From: Sinorhizobium fredii NGR234
Lineage (GTDB): Bacteria > Pseudomonadota > Alphaproteobacteria > Rhizobiales > Rhizobiaceae
Assembly: GCF_000018545.1 (NCBI RefSeq)
Contig: NC_012587.1
Span: 3,070,001 to 3,134,000, forward strand
Length of the DNA stretch: 64,000 nucleotides
Direction: 5' to 3'
Each line of letters begins with the position of its first letter. Positions within the stretch are counted from its first letter, which is position 1. Of this stretch, positions 9,341 through 17,507 are shown in pieces. Under the pieces are notes generated by a model that ran no database searches, had not been told where the DNA came from, and saw only the letters and a program-made list of their open reading frames with translations. Both the position numbers and the translations under genes were made by a program.

Positions 9341-9385
9341 GTCGACGTTAGACGTGACCGTCGCCCGGTTGTCAATTCAGGCCAT

Positions 9386-9784
9386 TCAGACCGGCAGCGT
9401 CTCGTACTCATCGACGCGGAGAGCGGGCCGGTCCCAATGCGGGCGGCTGCGGGTGAAGACCGCATTTGTCGGTTCAAACAGCGCTGTTTCGTCGAGCGTG
9501 CCCGCAAAAACCGTCCATTGGTCGTCATCCGGCGGGCCCGAAGCGAAGAGCTGGCTGCCGCAGGCAGGGCAGAAATGACGGGTCGACACGTTGCCGCTTT
9601 CTGCCAATGTCTGGAAGGAGCGTAGCTCGCCCGCGTAGTCGACATCGACACGCGAGAAGATCATGTAGCAGCTGTGGCCGGTCCCGGTGGCCCGCTGGCA
9701 ATCGCGGCAATGACAGAATCCGGAATAGATCGGTGCTCGCTTCGCCTCATAGCGCACCGCGCCGCACAGGCATTGACCCTTCAT
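9386..9784 (-). CDS. GFA family (glutathione-dependent formaldehyde-activating-like) zinc protein
   Basis: 132 aa. ATG at 9784 was chosen because the family begins MKGQCLCGAVRYE. Zinc-binding Cys set: CLC at 5/7, CHCRDC at 24-29 and CPAC at 72-75. These proteins are annotated after the Paracoccus Gfa enzyme, but most single-domain members have no known substrate. Monocistronic, between the aconitase-X genes and a family A repeat. Treat the formaldehyde link as unproven. Confidence 0.88.
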   Translation of the reverse strand: MKGQCLCGAVRYEAKRAPIYSGFCHCRDCQRATGTGHSCYMIFSRVDVDYAGELRSFQTLAESGNVSTRHFCPACGSQLFASGPPDDDQWTVFAGTLDETALFEPTNAVFTRSRPHWDRPALRVDEYETLPV

Positions 9785-9883
9785 GTGTTTTCCTCCCTCG
9801 AAAGCGGAAAGAAATAGCGCGGTGTCTGCGTCGATCAATGGAAGCCGCGTGTCAGGATGCGCAGCCTTGCATAGTGGGATTCT

Positions 9884-10076
9884 CCCCTCATCCGGCCTGC
9901 CGGCCACCTTCTCCCCGCAAGCGGGGCGAAGGGGACTCGCGGCGCCGCTCCAGCCCCTTCATTTCCGCGTGCCCGGTTAGTTCAGACATCAATAGTAGGG
10001 GCGCTGCCGAGGTCCCCTCGCCCCGCTTGCGGGGAGAGGGTTAGTCCTCGGGTTAAAACCCGAGGAGAGGGGCAAT
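9884..10076. repeat. Rhizobial intergenic repeat, family A, with long linker (fills 9785-10102)
   Basis: Same two-hairpin plan as the copies at 2200 and 7477: CCCCTCATCCGGCC, hairpin CCCCGCAAGCGGGG, linker of about 100 bases with GGTCCCCTCGCCCC, hairpin CCCCGCTTGCGGGG. The usual tail TTAGGGTGAGGGG is interrupted after TTAG by an extra palindrome (10046-10065). The 318-bp gap between the GFA gene and metQ holds nothing else recognisable. Confidence 0.8.
10046..10065 (-). terminator. Palindromic hairpin downstream of metQ
   Basis: CCTCGGGTT-AA-AACCCGAGG is a perfect 9-bp stem with a two-base centre, 38 nt beyond the metQ stop. It lacks a T-tract, so intrinsic termination is uncertain; it may instead stabilise the 3-prime end of the met transcript. 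It lies inside a family A repeat. Confidence 0.45.
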
Positions 10077-10102
10077 CGACGCGAGGGGAGATCCGCCTCA
10101 AT

Positions 10103-10882
10103 TCACCAGCCGGCGATGACCGATCCCTTGAAGGTGTCGTTGACGAACGTCTTTACCGCGTCGTTGTGATAGGACTCGATCAGCGTCTTGACCCAGGGCG
10201 CGTCCTTGTCCTTGCCGTTGATGGCGATGATGTTGACATAAGGCGCCTTCTCGCCTTCGCGGGCGATCGGATCCTTGGAGGGGTCGAGGCCGGCTTCGAG
10301 CGCATAGTTGGTGTTGATGACGGCGGCATCGACATCGTCGAGAGAGCGCGGCAGCTGGGCGGCATCGAGTTCGGCGAAGGTGAGGTTCTTCGGATTTTCG
10401 GCCACGTCGGCCGGGCCGACCTTGAGACCAGCGCCTTCCTTGAGCTTGATCAAGCCCTTGTCGGCAAGGATCAGCAGCGCGCGGCCGCCATTGGTCGGGT
10501 CGTTCGGGATCGCGACCGTGGCACCCTCGGCAAGCTCTTCCAGGCTCTTCACCTTCTTCGAATAGACGCCCATCGGGAAGTTGACCGTATAGGCGACGCT
10601 GACGATGTCATAGCCGCGGTCGGCGACCTGATTGTCGAGATAGGGCTTGTGCTGGAAGGAGTTGGCGTTGAGCTCGCCATCGGCAAGCGCCTGGTTCGGC
10701 ACGACATAGTCGGAGAATTCGAGGATCTCGATGTCGAGGCCCTTGCCGGCCGCCACTTCCTTGACCTTTTCCATAATCTGGGCATGCGGGCCTGGTGTCA
10801 CGCCGACCTTGATGGTTTCGGCGCTGGCCGCACCGGCCGCGAAGGCAAGGGCGAGCGATGCTGCGAGAAGGATTTTCTTCAT
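10103..10882 (-). CDS. metQ: D/L-methionine ABC transporter substrate-binding protein
   Basis: 259 aa, NlpA/MetQ family. Signal peptide MKKILLAASLALAFAAGAASA with a type I cleavage site and no lipobox Cys, so unlike E. coli MetQ it should be free in the periplasm. Family sequence: VGVTPGPHAQIMEKVKEVA, LADGELNANSFQHKPYL and AAVINTNYALEAGLDPSKDP. ATG at 10882 is preceded by AAGGAGCCTCCC. It is the last gene of metN-metI-metQ. Methionine is the expected ligand, but related proteins bind other small amino acids. Confidence 0.92.
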   Translation of the reverse strand: MKKILLAASLALAFAAGAASAETIKVGVTPGPHAQIMEKVKEVAAGKGLDIEILEFSDYVVPNQALADGELNANSFQHKPYLDNQVADRGYDIVSVAYTVNFPMGVYSKKVKSLEELAEGATVAIPNDPTNGGRALLILADKGLIKLKEGAGLKVGPADVAENPKNLTFAELDAAQLPRSLDDVDAAVINTNYALEAGLDPSKDPIAREGEKAPYVNIIAINGKDKDAPWVKTLIESYHNDAVKTFVNDTFKGSVIAGW

Positions 10883-10928
10883 GGGAGGCTCCTTGTTATC
10901 TGAAGGAAGTCGCGTGTGGGAGGAAAGT

Positions 10929-11594
10929 TCACGTCTTGCGGCTGCGCTTGTCGAAGCGGCGCGCCAGGCGGTCGCCGGCACTCTGGACGAGTTGTACGAG
11001 CACGATCAGGACGACGACGACGATCAGCATGACGTCGGGCATGAAGCGCTGGTAGCCGTAGCGGATGCCGAGATCGCCGAGGCCGCCGCCGCCGACGGCG
11101 CCGACCATCGCCGAATAGCCGATAAGGCTGACGATCGTCATGGTGAGCGCCAGCGTCAGCGCCGGCCGGGCCTCGGCGAGCAGCACCTTGAAGACGATCT
11201 GCATCGGCGTCGCGCCCATGGCGCGCGCCGCCTCGATCAGGCCCTTGTCGACGTCGCGGATTGCCGCTTCGACGAGGCGGGCGAAGAACGGGATGGTTGC
11301 GATCGTCAGCGGCACGATCGCCGCCTTGGTGCCGATCGAGGTGCCGGTGACGAGCCTGGTGAACGGGATGATCGCCACGACCAGGATGATGAACGGCGTC
11401 GATCGCGTCGCATTGACGATAAGCCCGACGGCGCGGTTGACATTGGGGGCCGGAAACAGCTCGCCCTTGCCGCTGGTCGCCAGGAAGATGCCGATCGGCA
11501 AGCCGATCAGTGCGCCGATGAAGCCGGCGATCGCCACCATCCGCAACGTATCGAGCGTGGCCTTGCCGATGAGAAGCAGCAGATCAGGCGACAT
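10929..11594 (-). CDS. metI: Methionine ABC transporter permease
   Basis: 221 aa, BPD_transp_1 fold with five membrane segments. The permease EAA loop is clear: [24 protein letters not shown], which docks on MetN. Also [22 protein letters not shown] and [20 protein letters not shown], both typical of MetI. It overlaps the end of metN (11584-11594), showing translational coupling, and is followed 46 bp later by metQ. Inner-membrane channel of the importer. Confidence 0.93.
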   Translation of the reverse strand: MSPDLLLLIGKATLDTLRMVAIAGFIGALIGLPIGIFLATSGKGELFPAPNVNRAVGLIVNATRSTPFIILVVAIIPFTRLVTGTSIGTKAAIVPLTIATIPFFARLVEAAIRDVDKGLIEAARAMGATPMQIVFKVLLAEARPALTLALTMTIVSLIGYSAMVGAVGGGGLGDLGIRYGYQRFMPDVMLIVVVVLIVLVQLVQSAGDRLARRFDKRSRKT

Positions 11595-12663
11595 AGCCGA
11601 GCACCTCCGTGACCAGCCCGTTCCCTAAGAAGAAACGTTCGGCCTTTGCCACGGTTTCCGGATCCGCGCCATAGGCGACGACGAGCGACCCGTAAGGCTT
11701 GCCGCCGATCTCGTCGATCGTACCGGCGATGATGTTGACCTCGGCGCCGATCGACTGGATGAGCCGGGAAATCAGCGGCCGCTCGGCCGCGGCGCCGAAG
11801 AAGGTGAGACGGACAACGACCCGGCCACCGAATGCGGCGGCAGGCGCCAGGCCCCTGGCAATGGCTTCCGGCAGTTTCGACCCCGGCAGCCCGGAAAGCA
11901 GCGCCTGCGTCGTCCCGTGCTTCGGATGGGTGAAGACGTCGAAGGTCTGGCCGCGTTCGACGATTTCGCCCTTGTCGATCACTGCGACGTCCGAGGTGAC
12001 GGCCTTCACAACCTCCATCTCATGGGTGATCAGCAGGACCGTCAGCCCGAGCTCGGCATTGATGCGCTTGAGGAGTTCGAGGATCGACTGGGTCGTTTCC
12101 GGATCGAGCGCCGAGGTCGCCTCGTCGGAGAGCAAGAGCTTCGGCTCTGTCGCCAGCGCCCGGGCAATGCCGATGCGCTGCTTCTGGCCGCCGGAAAGCT
12201 CGGCCGGGTAGCGGCCATGCTTGTCGGCAAGCCCGACGAGGTCGATAAGCGGTCGTACGCGCTCATCGATCGCACGGCGGTCCATACCGGCAATTTCCAG
12301 CGGCAGCGCGACGTTGCCGAAGACGGTCCTCGACGACAGCAAATTGAAGTGCTGGAAGATCATGCCGACCGAGCGCCGCAGGTTGCGCAATCCGCCTTCG
12401 TCGAGCGCGCCGACATCGACACCGTCGACGCGCACCTTGCCGCTCGACGGTTTCTCCAGCCCATTGACCAGCCGGATCAGCGTGGACTTGCCGGCGCCGG
12501 ACCGGCCGATGATGCCGGTGATCGAGCCGCGCGCGACCGTCAGGCTGACATTGTTGAGCGCCGTGAAGGCAGCGCTTTCGCCGGACGCCGGAAAGCGCTT
12601 GGAAACGCCGTCGAAGACGACGGCGGCATCGTCACTGGCAATCGTGGATGCAGGAATGGTCAT
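11584..12663 (-). CDS. metN: Methionine ABC transporter ATP-binding protein
   Basis: 359 aa, somewhat long for MetN. Walker [10 protein letters not shown] near residues 53-61, signature [15 protein letters not shown], Walker [16 protein letters not shown], then the C-terminal NIL domain (about 280-359; [19 protein letters not shown]...) that binds methionine and inhibits transport when the amino acid is abundant. First gene of metNIQ, with GGAGG before its ATG. The 337-bp upstream region shows no SAM riboswitch that could be recognised by eye. Confidence 0.95.
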   Translation of the reverse strand: MTIPASTIASDDAAVVFDGVSKRFPASGESAAFTALNNVSLTVARGSITGIIGRSGAGKSTLIRLVNGLEKPSSGKVRVDGVDVGALDEGGLRNLRRSVGMIFQHFNLLSSRTVFGNVALPLEIAGMDRRAIDERVRPLIDLVGLADKHGRYPAELSGGQKQRIGIARALATEPKLLLSDEATSALDPETTQSILELLKRINAELGLTVLLITHEMEVVKAVTSDVAVIDKGEIVERGQTFDVFTHPKHGTTQALLSGLPGSKLPEAIARGLAPAAAFGGRVVVRLTFFGAAAERPLISRLIQSIGAEVNIIAGTIDEIGGKPYGSLVVAYGADPETVAKAERFFLGNGLVTEVLGYVA

Positions 12664-13000
12664 TGTCCGGTCGCCTCCGGTGGAGGGATGACAGCGATAT
12701 CAGGATACATGATGCTCTCGGATGTTCGAATTCTTGTCTCCGGCCGTAGGCCGGGAGCGGTGAATGCGCCTCAGGCCGGCACTCGGCAGCGCATTCGAAA
12801 GGGAGAGCAACTTTCTATCATCGGGCAACCGGTCGGTTCAATGTCGGGCGCGGCATGGCAGCCATGCCGTATGGTTCAGGTTGTTATGCCCCTCGGCCCT
12901 CCCGTTTCACAGGCACGATTTTTCCGAACGCCGCGGCTCGGCGCAAAAGTCTACTCTTTTTGTGTAGAACGGCTGCGCCTACCGCCACGTCGGCAGTTGG
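12664..13000. other. Intergenic region upstream of metN (337 bp)
   Basis: No gene. Contains the metN leader. Two short inverted repeats are visible: CCGGCCGTAGGCCGG around 12740 and, further upstream, TCTAC/GTAGA arms around an A-rich centre (about 12950-12970). Neither matches a known methionine-responsive element. A promoter could not be placed with confidence. The 3-prime end of the glycosidase gene borders the far side. Confidence 0.4.
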
Positions 13001-14374
13001 TCAGGCCGGCTTGTGGTTGCCCTTCGGGAATTGCTCCGCCAGGTCCTTGTACCAATGGCCGCTCTTCTTGATCGTGCGAACCTGGGTCTCATAGTCCACG
13101 TGGACGATGCCGAAGCGCATCCGGTAGCCCTCGGCCCATTCGAAATTATCCATCAGGCTCCAGGCGAAATAACCGCGCATCGGATAGCCCTTTGCGATCA
13201 GGTCCGCCGTCACCGACAGGTGATCGGAGATGTAGTCGAGCCGCGGCTGGTCGTCGACGACGCCGTTCACGACGCCCATGTTGTAGCAGGCGCCATTCTC
13301 GGTGATGTAGCAATCCGGAAGCGTGTAGCGGGCGTTGAGCGTCTCGACCAGCGCCCCCAGCGCCGGCGCATGAACCTCCCAGCCGATATCCGTCTTCACG
13401 TCGGTGACCGGCTTCGCATTGACCGTCGCCGGATATTCGGCGCCGGCCGCCGGATCATCCGAAACGCGCATCGGCGTATAGTAGTTGAGTCCCCACCAAT
13501 CGAGCGGCTGGGCGATCGTCGCCATGTCGCCGTCCTCGATCAGCGGCATGCGAGGCCCGAGCGCCGCGAGGAAGCCTTCCGGATATTCGCCCTTGAAGAT
13601 CGGGCCGAAGAAGACGCCGTTGTGGAAGTCGAAGGCGCGCTCGGCCGCGGCCTTGTCCTCGGCGCTGTCGCTGCCGGGATAGACCGAATGGGCATTGATG
13701 ACGATGCCGACCGACAGGTCCGCCCGCTCCGAGCGGACAGCCGCAACACCCAGGCCATGAGCGAGATTGGTGAAATGCAAGGCGGCGAGCGCCGCGTCCA
13801 TGTTTCGCTCGCCCGGTGCGTGGATGCCGTAGAGATGGCTGAGCCACACCGAGCACCAGGGCTCGTTGAAGGTGGCGACCGCATCGAGCCGGTCGCCGAG
13901 GCGGGCGATAACCGTCTTGGCATAGCGCTGGTAGGCATAGGCGGTGGTTCGCGCCGTCCAACCGCCATCGCCCATCAAGGCGAGTGGCAGGTCCCAGTGG
14001 TAAAGCGTCGCGAAGGCCCTGATACCGCGGGCCTTCAGGCCGTCGACGAGCCGGTCGTAGAAGTCCAGCCCCTTCTCGTTGATCGGCCCGGTGCCTTCCG
14101 GGATGATACGCGGCCAGGCGATCGAGAAGCGGTAGGCCTCGACGCCGAGGCTCTTGATGAGATCGAGATCCTGGTCGAGGCGATTGTAATGATCGCAGGC
14201 GACGTCGCCGTTGTGGCGCTCGAAAACGCGGCCGGGCATGTTGGAGAAGGCGTCCCAGATGGAGGGCTTGCGCCCGTCGGCCTTGCTGGCACCCTCGATC
14301 TGGAAGGAGGCGGTGGCGACGCCGAAGACAAAATCACCAGGGAAGCGTTCTGCGAGTTTCTTGGCTTCGATCAT
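13001..14374 (-). CDS. Glycoside hydrolase family 1 beta-glucosidase/galactosidase
   Basis: 457 aa, full-length GH1. N-terminal signature FPGDFVFGVATASFQIEG; acid/base Glu at about 171 in TFNEPW; nucleophile Glu at about 359 in YITENGA; C-terminal GYFAWSLMDNFEWAEGY. Retaining hydrolase on beta-glycosides. No signal peptide, so it acts on imported oligosaccharides. ATG at 14374 is favoured because the family motif follows in about 10 residues; an ATG at 14434 in frame is possible. The gene heads toward metN on the same strand and follows the Gfo/Idh gene, in a sugar-catabolism region. Exact sugar unknown. Confidence 0.92.
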   Translation of the reverse strand: MIEAKKLAERFPGDFVFGVATASFQIEGASKADGRKPSIWDAFSNMPGRVFERHNGDVACDHYNRLDQDLDLIKSLGVEAYRFSIAWPRIIPEGTGPINEKGLDFYDRLVDGLKARGIRAFATLYHWDLPLALMGDGGWTARTTAYAYQRYAKTVIARLGDRLDAVATFNEPWCSVWLSHLYGIHAPGERNMDAALAALHFTNLAHGLGVAAVRSERADLSVGIVINAHSVYPGSDSAEDKAAAERAFDFHNGVFFGPIFKGEYPEGFLAALGPRMPLIEDGDMATIAQPLDWWGLNYYTPMRVSDDPAAGAEYPATVNAKPVTDVKTDIGWEVHAPALGALVETLNARYTLPDCYITENGACYNMGVVNGVVDDQPRLDYISDHLSVTADLIAKGYPMRGYFAWSLMDNFEWAEGYRMRFGIVHVDYETQVRTIKKSGHWYKDLAEQFPKGNHKPA

Positions 14375-14569
14375 CGTTCTTGACCCGTCTTCTGCACAGC
14401 GCGTCGGAAGGGGCGCGGCTGCATTCGTTTCCAATTAGAGAGCGGGCGCGCGAAAAGACAGGCGTCTTCCATGCCGCTCTAGTCGTGGGCGTGGCCTAAA
14501 GCCGCGGCAGCAAATGTCAACGAAAAAGGGCGAGGCACACCCCGCCCTTCATGAACTTGCCGGTCTAGC

Positions 14570-15754
14570 TCAGACCTTGATCCAGGCGCCGTTGCGCTGC
14601 GAAGACCGCACGCAGGCATCGACGAAGACCATGCCCTTCATACCGTCGTCGATCGTCGGATATGTGACAGCGGAGTCCACCTTCTCCCCGTTGCGCTTGG
14701 CATGAATCGCGCGGGCGGCCTCGGAATAGATATTGGCGAAGCCTTCGAGATAGCCTTCCGGATGGCCCGAGGGGACGCGCGATACGCGGGCCGACGCCGG
14801 TGAGGCGCCGGCTCCGGCGCGGGTCAGCAGCCGCTTCGGCTCGCCGAACGGCGTGTGCCAGAGATAGTTCGGGTCCTTCTGGACCCATTCGAGACCGCCC
14901 TTGGTGCCATAGACGCGCACCATCAGGCCGTTCTCGTGGCCGGGCGCCACCTGGCTGCACCAGAGCATGCCCTTGGCCCGCGCCCCGTCCTTGTCCTTGA
15001 AGCGCAGCATCACATGCGCATTGTCGTCGAGCTGGCGGCCGGCGACGAAACTGTCGAGATCGGCCGAAAGCTCGTCGAGCTCGAGCCCGGAGACGAAACA
15101 GCCGAGATTATAGGCGTGCGTGCCGATATCGCCGGTCGAGCCGCCGGCGCCGGAGCGGGCCGGGTCGGTTCGCCAAGCCGCCTGCTTCTGGCCGGACTGC
15201 TCGATATTTTCCGTCAGCCAGTCCTGCGGATATTCCATCTGCACCAGACGCACGGCGCCGATCTCGCCATTGGCGATCATCTCGCGCGCCTGCCGCACCA
15301 TCGGATAGCCGGTATAATTATGCGTCAGCACGAAGAGTGCGTCGCTGTCGTCCGCCGCCTTCTTCAGCTTCTTCGCGTCGGCGAGCGTCGAGGTCAGCGG
15401 CTTGTCGCAGATCACGTGGATGCCGCGCTTCAGGAACTCCTTGGCCGCGGCGTAGTGAACGTGGTTCGGCGTGACGATCGCCACCGCTTCGATGCCGTTC
15501 TTAAGCTTCGCCTCGCGGATCGCCATTTCCTTGAAATCCGAATAGACGCGCGACGCGTCGAGCCCGAGCTCGCGTCCCGAGGCCTCAGCCTTCTCGGGCG
15601 TCGACGACAGAGCGCCGGCGACCAGCTCGTAGTGGTCGTCGAGCCGCGCGGCGATCCGGTGCACGGCGCCGATGAAGGCGCCGGAGCCGCCGCCCACCAT
15701 GCCGAGGCGGATCCGCTTCTGACGAGTTTCGGTATTGCTTCCCTCGATTGCCAT
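14570..15754 (-). CDS. Gfo/Idh/MocA family NAD(P)-dependent oxidoreductase
   Basis: 394 aa. Rossmann motif LGMVGGGSGAFIGAVHR near the N-terminus, then AIVTPNHVHYAAAKEFL and the conserved GIHVICDKPLTSTLADA containing the EKP-type catalytic Lys (here DKP). The C-terminal domain has GDIGTHAYNLGCFVSG with the usual His. Such enzymes oxidise sugars or inositols at a ring hydroxyl. ATG at 15754 has AGGAG ten bases upstream. An isomerase/epimerase gene of the kind that often partners these enzymes lies upstream at 17508-18560, now separated by an IS110 element, so the two may once have been one operon. Confidence 0.9.
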   Translation of the reverse strand: MAIEGSNTETRQKRIRLGMVGGGSGAFIGAVHRIAARLDDHYELVAGALSSTPEKAEASGRELGLDASRVYSDFKEMAIREAKLKNGIEAVAIVTPNHVHYAAAKEFLKRGIHVICDKPLTSTLADAKKLKKAADDSDALFVLTHNYTGYPMVRQAREMIANGEIGAVRLVQMEYPQDWLTENIEQSGQKQAAWRTDPARSGAGGSTGDIGTHAYNLGCFVSGLELDELSADLDSFVAGRQLDDNAHVMLRFKDKDGARAKGMLWCSQVAPGHENGLMVRVYGTKGGLEWVQKDPNYLWHTPFGEPKRLLTRAGAGASPASARVSRVPSGHPEGYLEGFANIYSEAARAIHAKRNGEKVDSAVTYPTIDDGMKGMVFVDACVRSSQRNGAWIKV

Positions 15755-15789
15755 CGTGCTTTTCTCCTGGAATGTTTGCAATGGAATTG

Positions 15790-15888
15790 CCCCTCATCCG
15801 CCTGCCGGCACCTTCTCCCCGCGAGCGGGGAGAAGGGCGAATGAGGCACCTGCCCTCTCCCGCCGCAATGGAAACGTGAGCAAGTCCC
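15790..15888. repeat. Family A repeat, left part (interrupted by IS110 element)
   Basis: CCCCTCATCCGCCTGCCGGC, hairpin at 15811-15836 (CCTTCTCCCCGCGAGCGGGG...) and linker ending AGCAAGTCCC. Joined to the sequence from 17464 onward it regenerates an intact unit reading ...AAGTCCCCTCTCCCCGCC..., as in other copies in this window. It ends where the mobile element begins. Confidence 0.8.
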
Positions 15889-15984
15889 CTGTACCTTTTT
15901 CCGGCGGTTCTTGGGTTGCACGCCGTCGTCGCGTGTCGTGCGAAGTGAAGCGTAGCGGAATGAAGCATGACCCGCGACGATGGC

Positions 15985-16170
15985 CGAAATTGGCGTAGCC
16001 TTCCTGAACCGAGCCGATTCGTCGGGAGCAACCAATTGTCCCCCGTGGCCCGACCACCTGGAGAGGACGCGTGCCCCGTCGGATTGGCCGTGATCGATGC
16101 CCCGTGGGGAGTCCGCGCCGGAGCTGTATCCGTTTCCGAGCGCCAGTACAGGGATCGGCGAAGATCGCGG
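15985..16170 (+). ncRNA. Candidate bridge RNA of the IS110 element
   Basis: The limits are approximate. Four short segments occur in the order known for IS621: GTCCCC at 16038-16043 equals the left target flank (15884-15889); GGAGAGG at 16060-16066 is complementary to the right target CCTCTCC (17463-17469); GTGGGGAGTCC at 16104-16114 equals the right-end junction (17454-17464); GTACAGGG at 16146-16153 is complementary to the left-end junction CCCTGTAC (15887-15894). Each covers or abuts the CT core. Seen by eye only; fold and expression are not tested. Confidence 0.5.
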
Positions 16171-16199
16171 TGGCTCGCAGGCTTGGACGAGGAGAAGGG

Positions 16200-17450
16200 A
16201 TGACCGATCAGAAACAATTCTATGCCGGCGTCGACTGGGCGTCGGAGAGCCATCATGTGTTCCTCACGGATGGTGATGGCCGGAAAATCGGCGAAAGGGT
16301 CTTCAGGCACGGCGGCGAAGGGCTCGCCGAGCTGGCGGCCTGGCTGACGGCAACCAGCGGTGCAACCGAGGCCGGGCAAATCCAGGTCGCGATCGAGGTG
16401 CCGCACGGGCCCGTGGTCGAGACGCTGATCGAGCGCGGCTGCCAGGTGCATGCCATCAACCCGAAACAAATGGATCGCTTTCGCGACCGGTTCACCCTGG
16501 CCGGCGCCAAGGACGACAGCCGCGATGCCGAAGTGATGGCCTCGGCCTTGCGCACCGATCGCCGGTGCTTCCGGCTGCTTGCCGCCGCCGATCCTGTCGT
16601 CATCGAATTGCGCGAATGGTCGCGCATGGCCGAGGACCTCGGCGCCGAGCGCAACCGGTTGACCAACCGCATGCGCGAGCAGCTCTGGCGCTACTTTCCT
16701 GCGCTGCTCGAGCTCGAAAACGACCTCGGGGCCGAGTGGCTGCTCGATCTCTGGGAAGCCGTGCCGACGCCGGCCAAAGCCGCGCGGATCCGCGCGGCGA
16801 CGATCGCCAAGCTTCTCAAACGCAACCGCATCCGCCGCGTCGACGCCACCCATGTGCTCGCCGTGCTGCGCACGCCGCCCGTCAAGGTCGCCGCCGGGAC
16901 GACCGAAGCCGCCAGCGCCCACATTGCCACGCTCATTGCCCGCATTCGCCTCGTGAACCGGCAGCTCAAGCAAGCGCATCAGCGGCTCGATACCCTGACT
17001 GCCCGCCTTGTCCCGACCGAGGCGACCGAGCCGGGGCAGAGGAAGCAGCATGACGTGGAGATCCTCGCATCCTTGCCGGGAGTGGGAAGGATCGTCCTCG
17101 CCACGCTGCTCGCAGAAGCCTTCGATGCCCTGCAGCGACGTGACCACGCCGCCTTGCGCAGTTTGACAGGAGTCGCGCCCGTTACCAAGCGGTCCGGCAA
17201 GAGCTGCATCGTCATCAGAAGACAGGCCTGCCACGACCGGCTCGCCAACGCCATGTACCATTGGGCACGCGTCGCCATTCAGCACGACTCTCGGAGCCGT
17301 TTGAAGTACGCCGCCCTTCGAAGCCGAGGTCACAGCCACGGTCGTGCCCTGCGATCCGTCGCCGACCGCCTCCTCAACGTCGCATGCGCAATGCTGAAAA
17401 CCGGCACCACCTTCAATCCTTCCTTGGCCGAGCAGAAACTCTCTTGCTAA
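16200..17450 (+). CDS. IS110-family transposase (DEDD recombinase)
   Basis: 416 aa. N-terminal RuvC-like DEDD domain: first Asp in YAGVDWASESHHV, Glu in VAIEVPHGPVVETL, and the Asp pair in GAKDDSRDAEVMASAL. A coiled helical middle (about 150-300) leads to the C-terminal transposase_20 domain with LASLPGVGRIVLATLLAE, ALRSLTGVAPVTKRSGKS (the conserved Ser region) and HDRLANAMYHWARVAI. ATG at 16200 has GGAGAAGGG directly upstream; an upstream in-frame ATG at 16071 would run through the proposed RNA. The gene looks intact. IS110 proteins recombine DNA guided by a bridge RNA made from the element itself. Confidence 0.93.
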   Translation: MTDQKQFYAGVDWASESHHVFLTDGDGRKIGERVFRHGGEGLAELAAWLTATSGATEAGQIQVAIEVPHGPVVETLIERGCQVHAINPKQMDRFRDRFTLAGAKDDSRDAEVMASALRTDRRCFRLLAAADPVVIELREWSRMAEDLGAERNRLTNRMREQLWRYFPALLELENDLGAEWLLDLWEAVPTPAKAARIRAATIAKLLKRNRIRRVDATHVLAVLRTPPVKVAAGTTEAASAHIATLIARIRLVNRQLKQAHQRLDTLTARLVPTEATEPGQRKQHDVEILASLPGVGRIVLATLLAEAFDALQRRDHAALRSLTGVAPVTKRSGKSCIVIRRQACHDRLANAMYHWARVAIQHDSRSRLKYAALRSRGHSHGRALRSVADRLLNVACAMLKTGTTFNPSLAEQKLSC

Positions 17451-17463
17451 ACGGTGGGGAGTC

Positions 17464-17506
17464 CTCTCCCCGCCCGCGGGGAGAGGGCTAGGGTGAGGGG
17501 CAGTGA
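17464..17506. repeat. Family A repeat, right part (interrupted by IS110 element)
   Basis: Hairpin CCTCTCCCCGCCCGCGGGGA followed by the standard tail GAGGGCTAGGGTGAGGGGCA. It is the missing right half of the unit begun at 15790. Confidence 0.8.
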
Positions 17507-17507
17507 A

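Larger units (their letters stand above)
15889..17463 (+). mobile_element. IS110-family insertion sequence inserted in a family A repeat
   Basis: About 1,575 bp. Boundaries were inferred by rejoining the split repeat: a CT dinucleotide at 15889-15890 on the left and at 17464-17465 on the right would be the core, with the element beginning GTACCTTTTT after the left CT and ending GGTGGGGAGTC before the right CT. There are no terminal inverted repeats, as usual in this family. The left non-coding end is long (about 309 bp), the right end short (13 bp after the stop), as in IS110-group elements that carry the bridge RNA on the left. Confidence 0.7.

Noticed and set aside
12664..13000. Possible SAM riboswitch before metNIQ
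   Set aside because: No recognisable SAM-I, SAM-II or SAM-V core on the minus strand by eye. A covariance search would settle it.
15585..17339. Long minus-strand frame through the IS110 element and repeat
   Set aside because: Antisense to the transposase and crosses the IS boundary; no family features.
2200..17506. CRISPR-like array from the repeated GGGGAGAGGG motifs
   Set aside because: The units are single, far apart, palindromic and between genes, with no regular spacers or cas genes.
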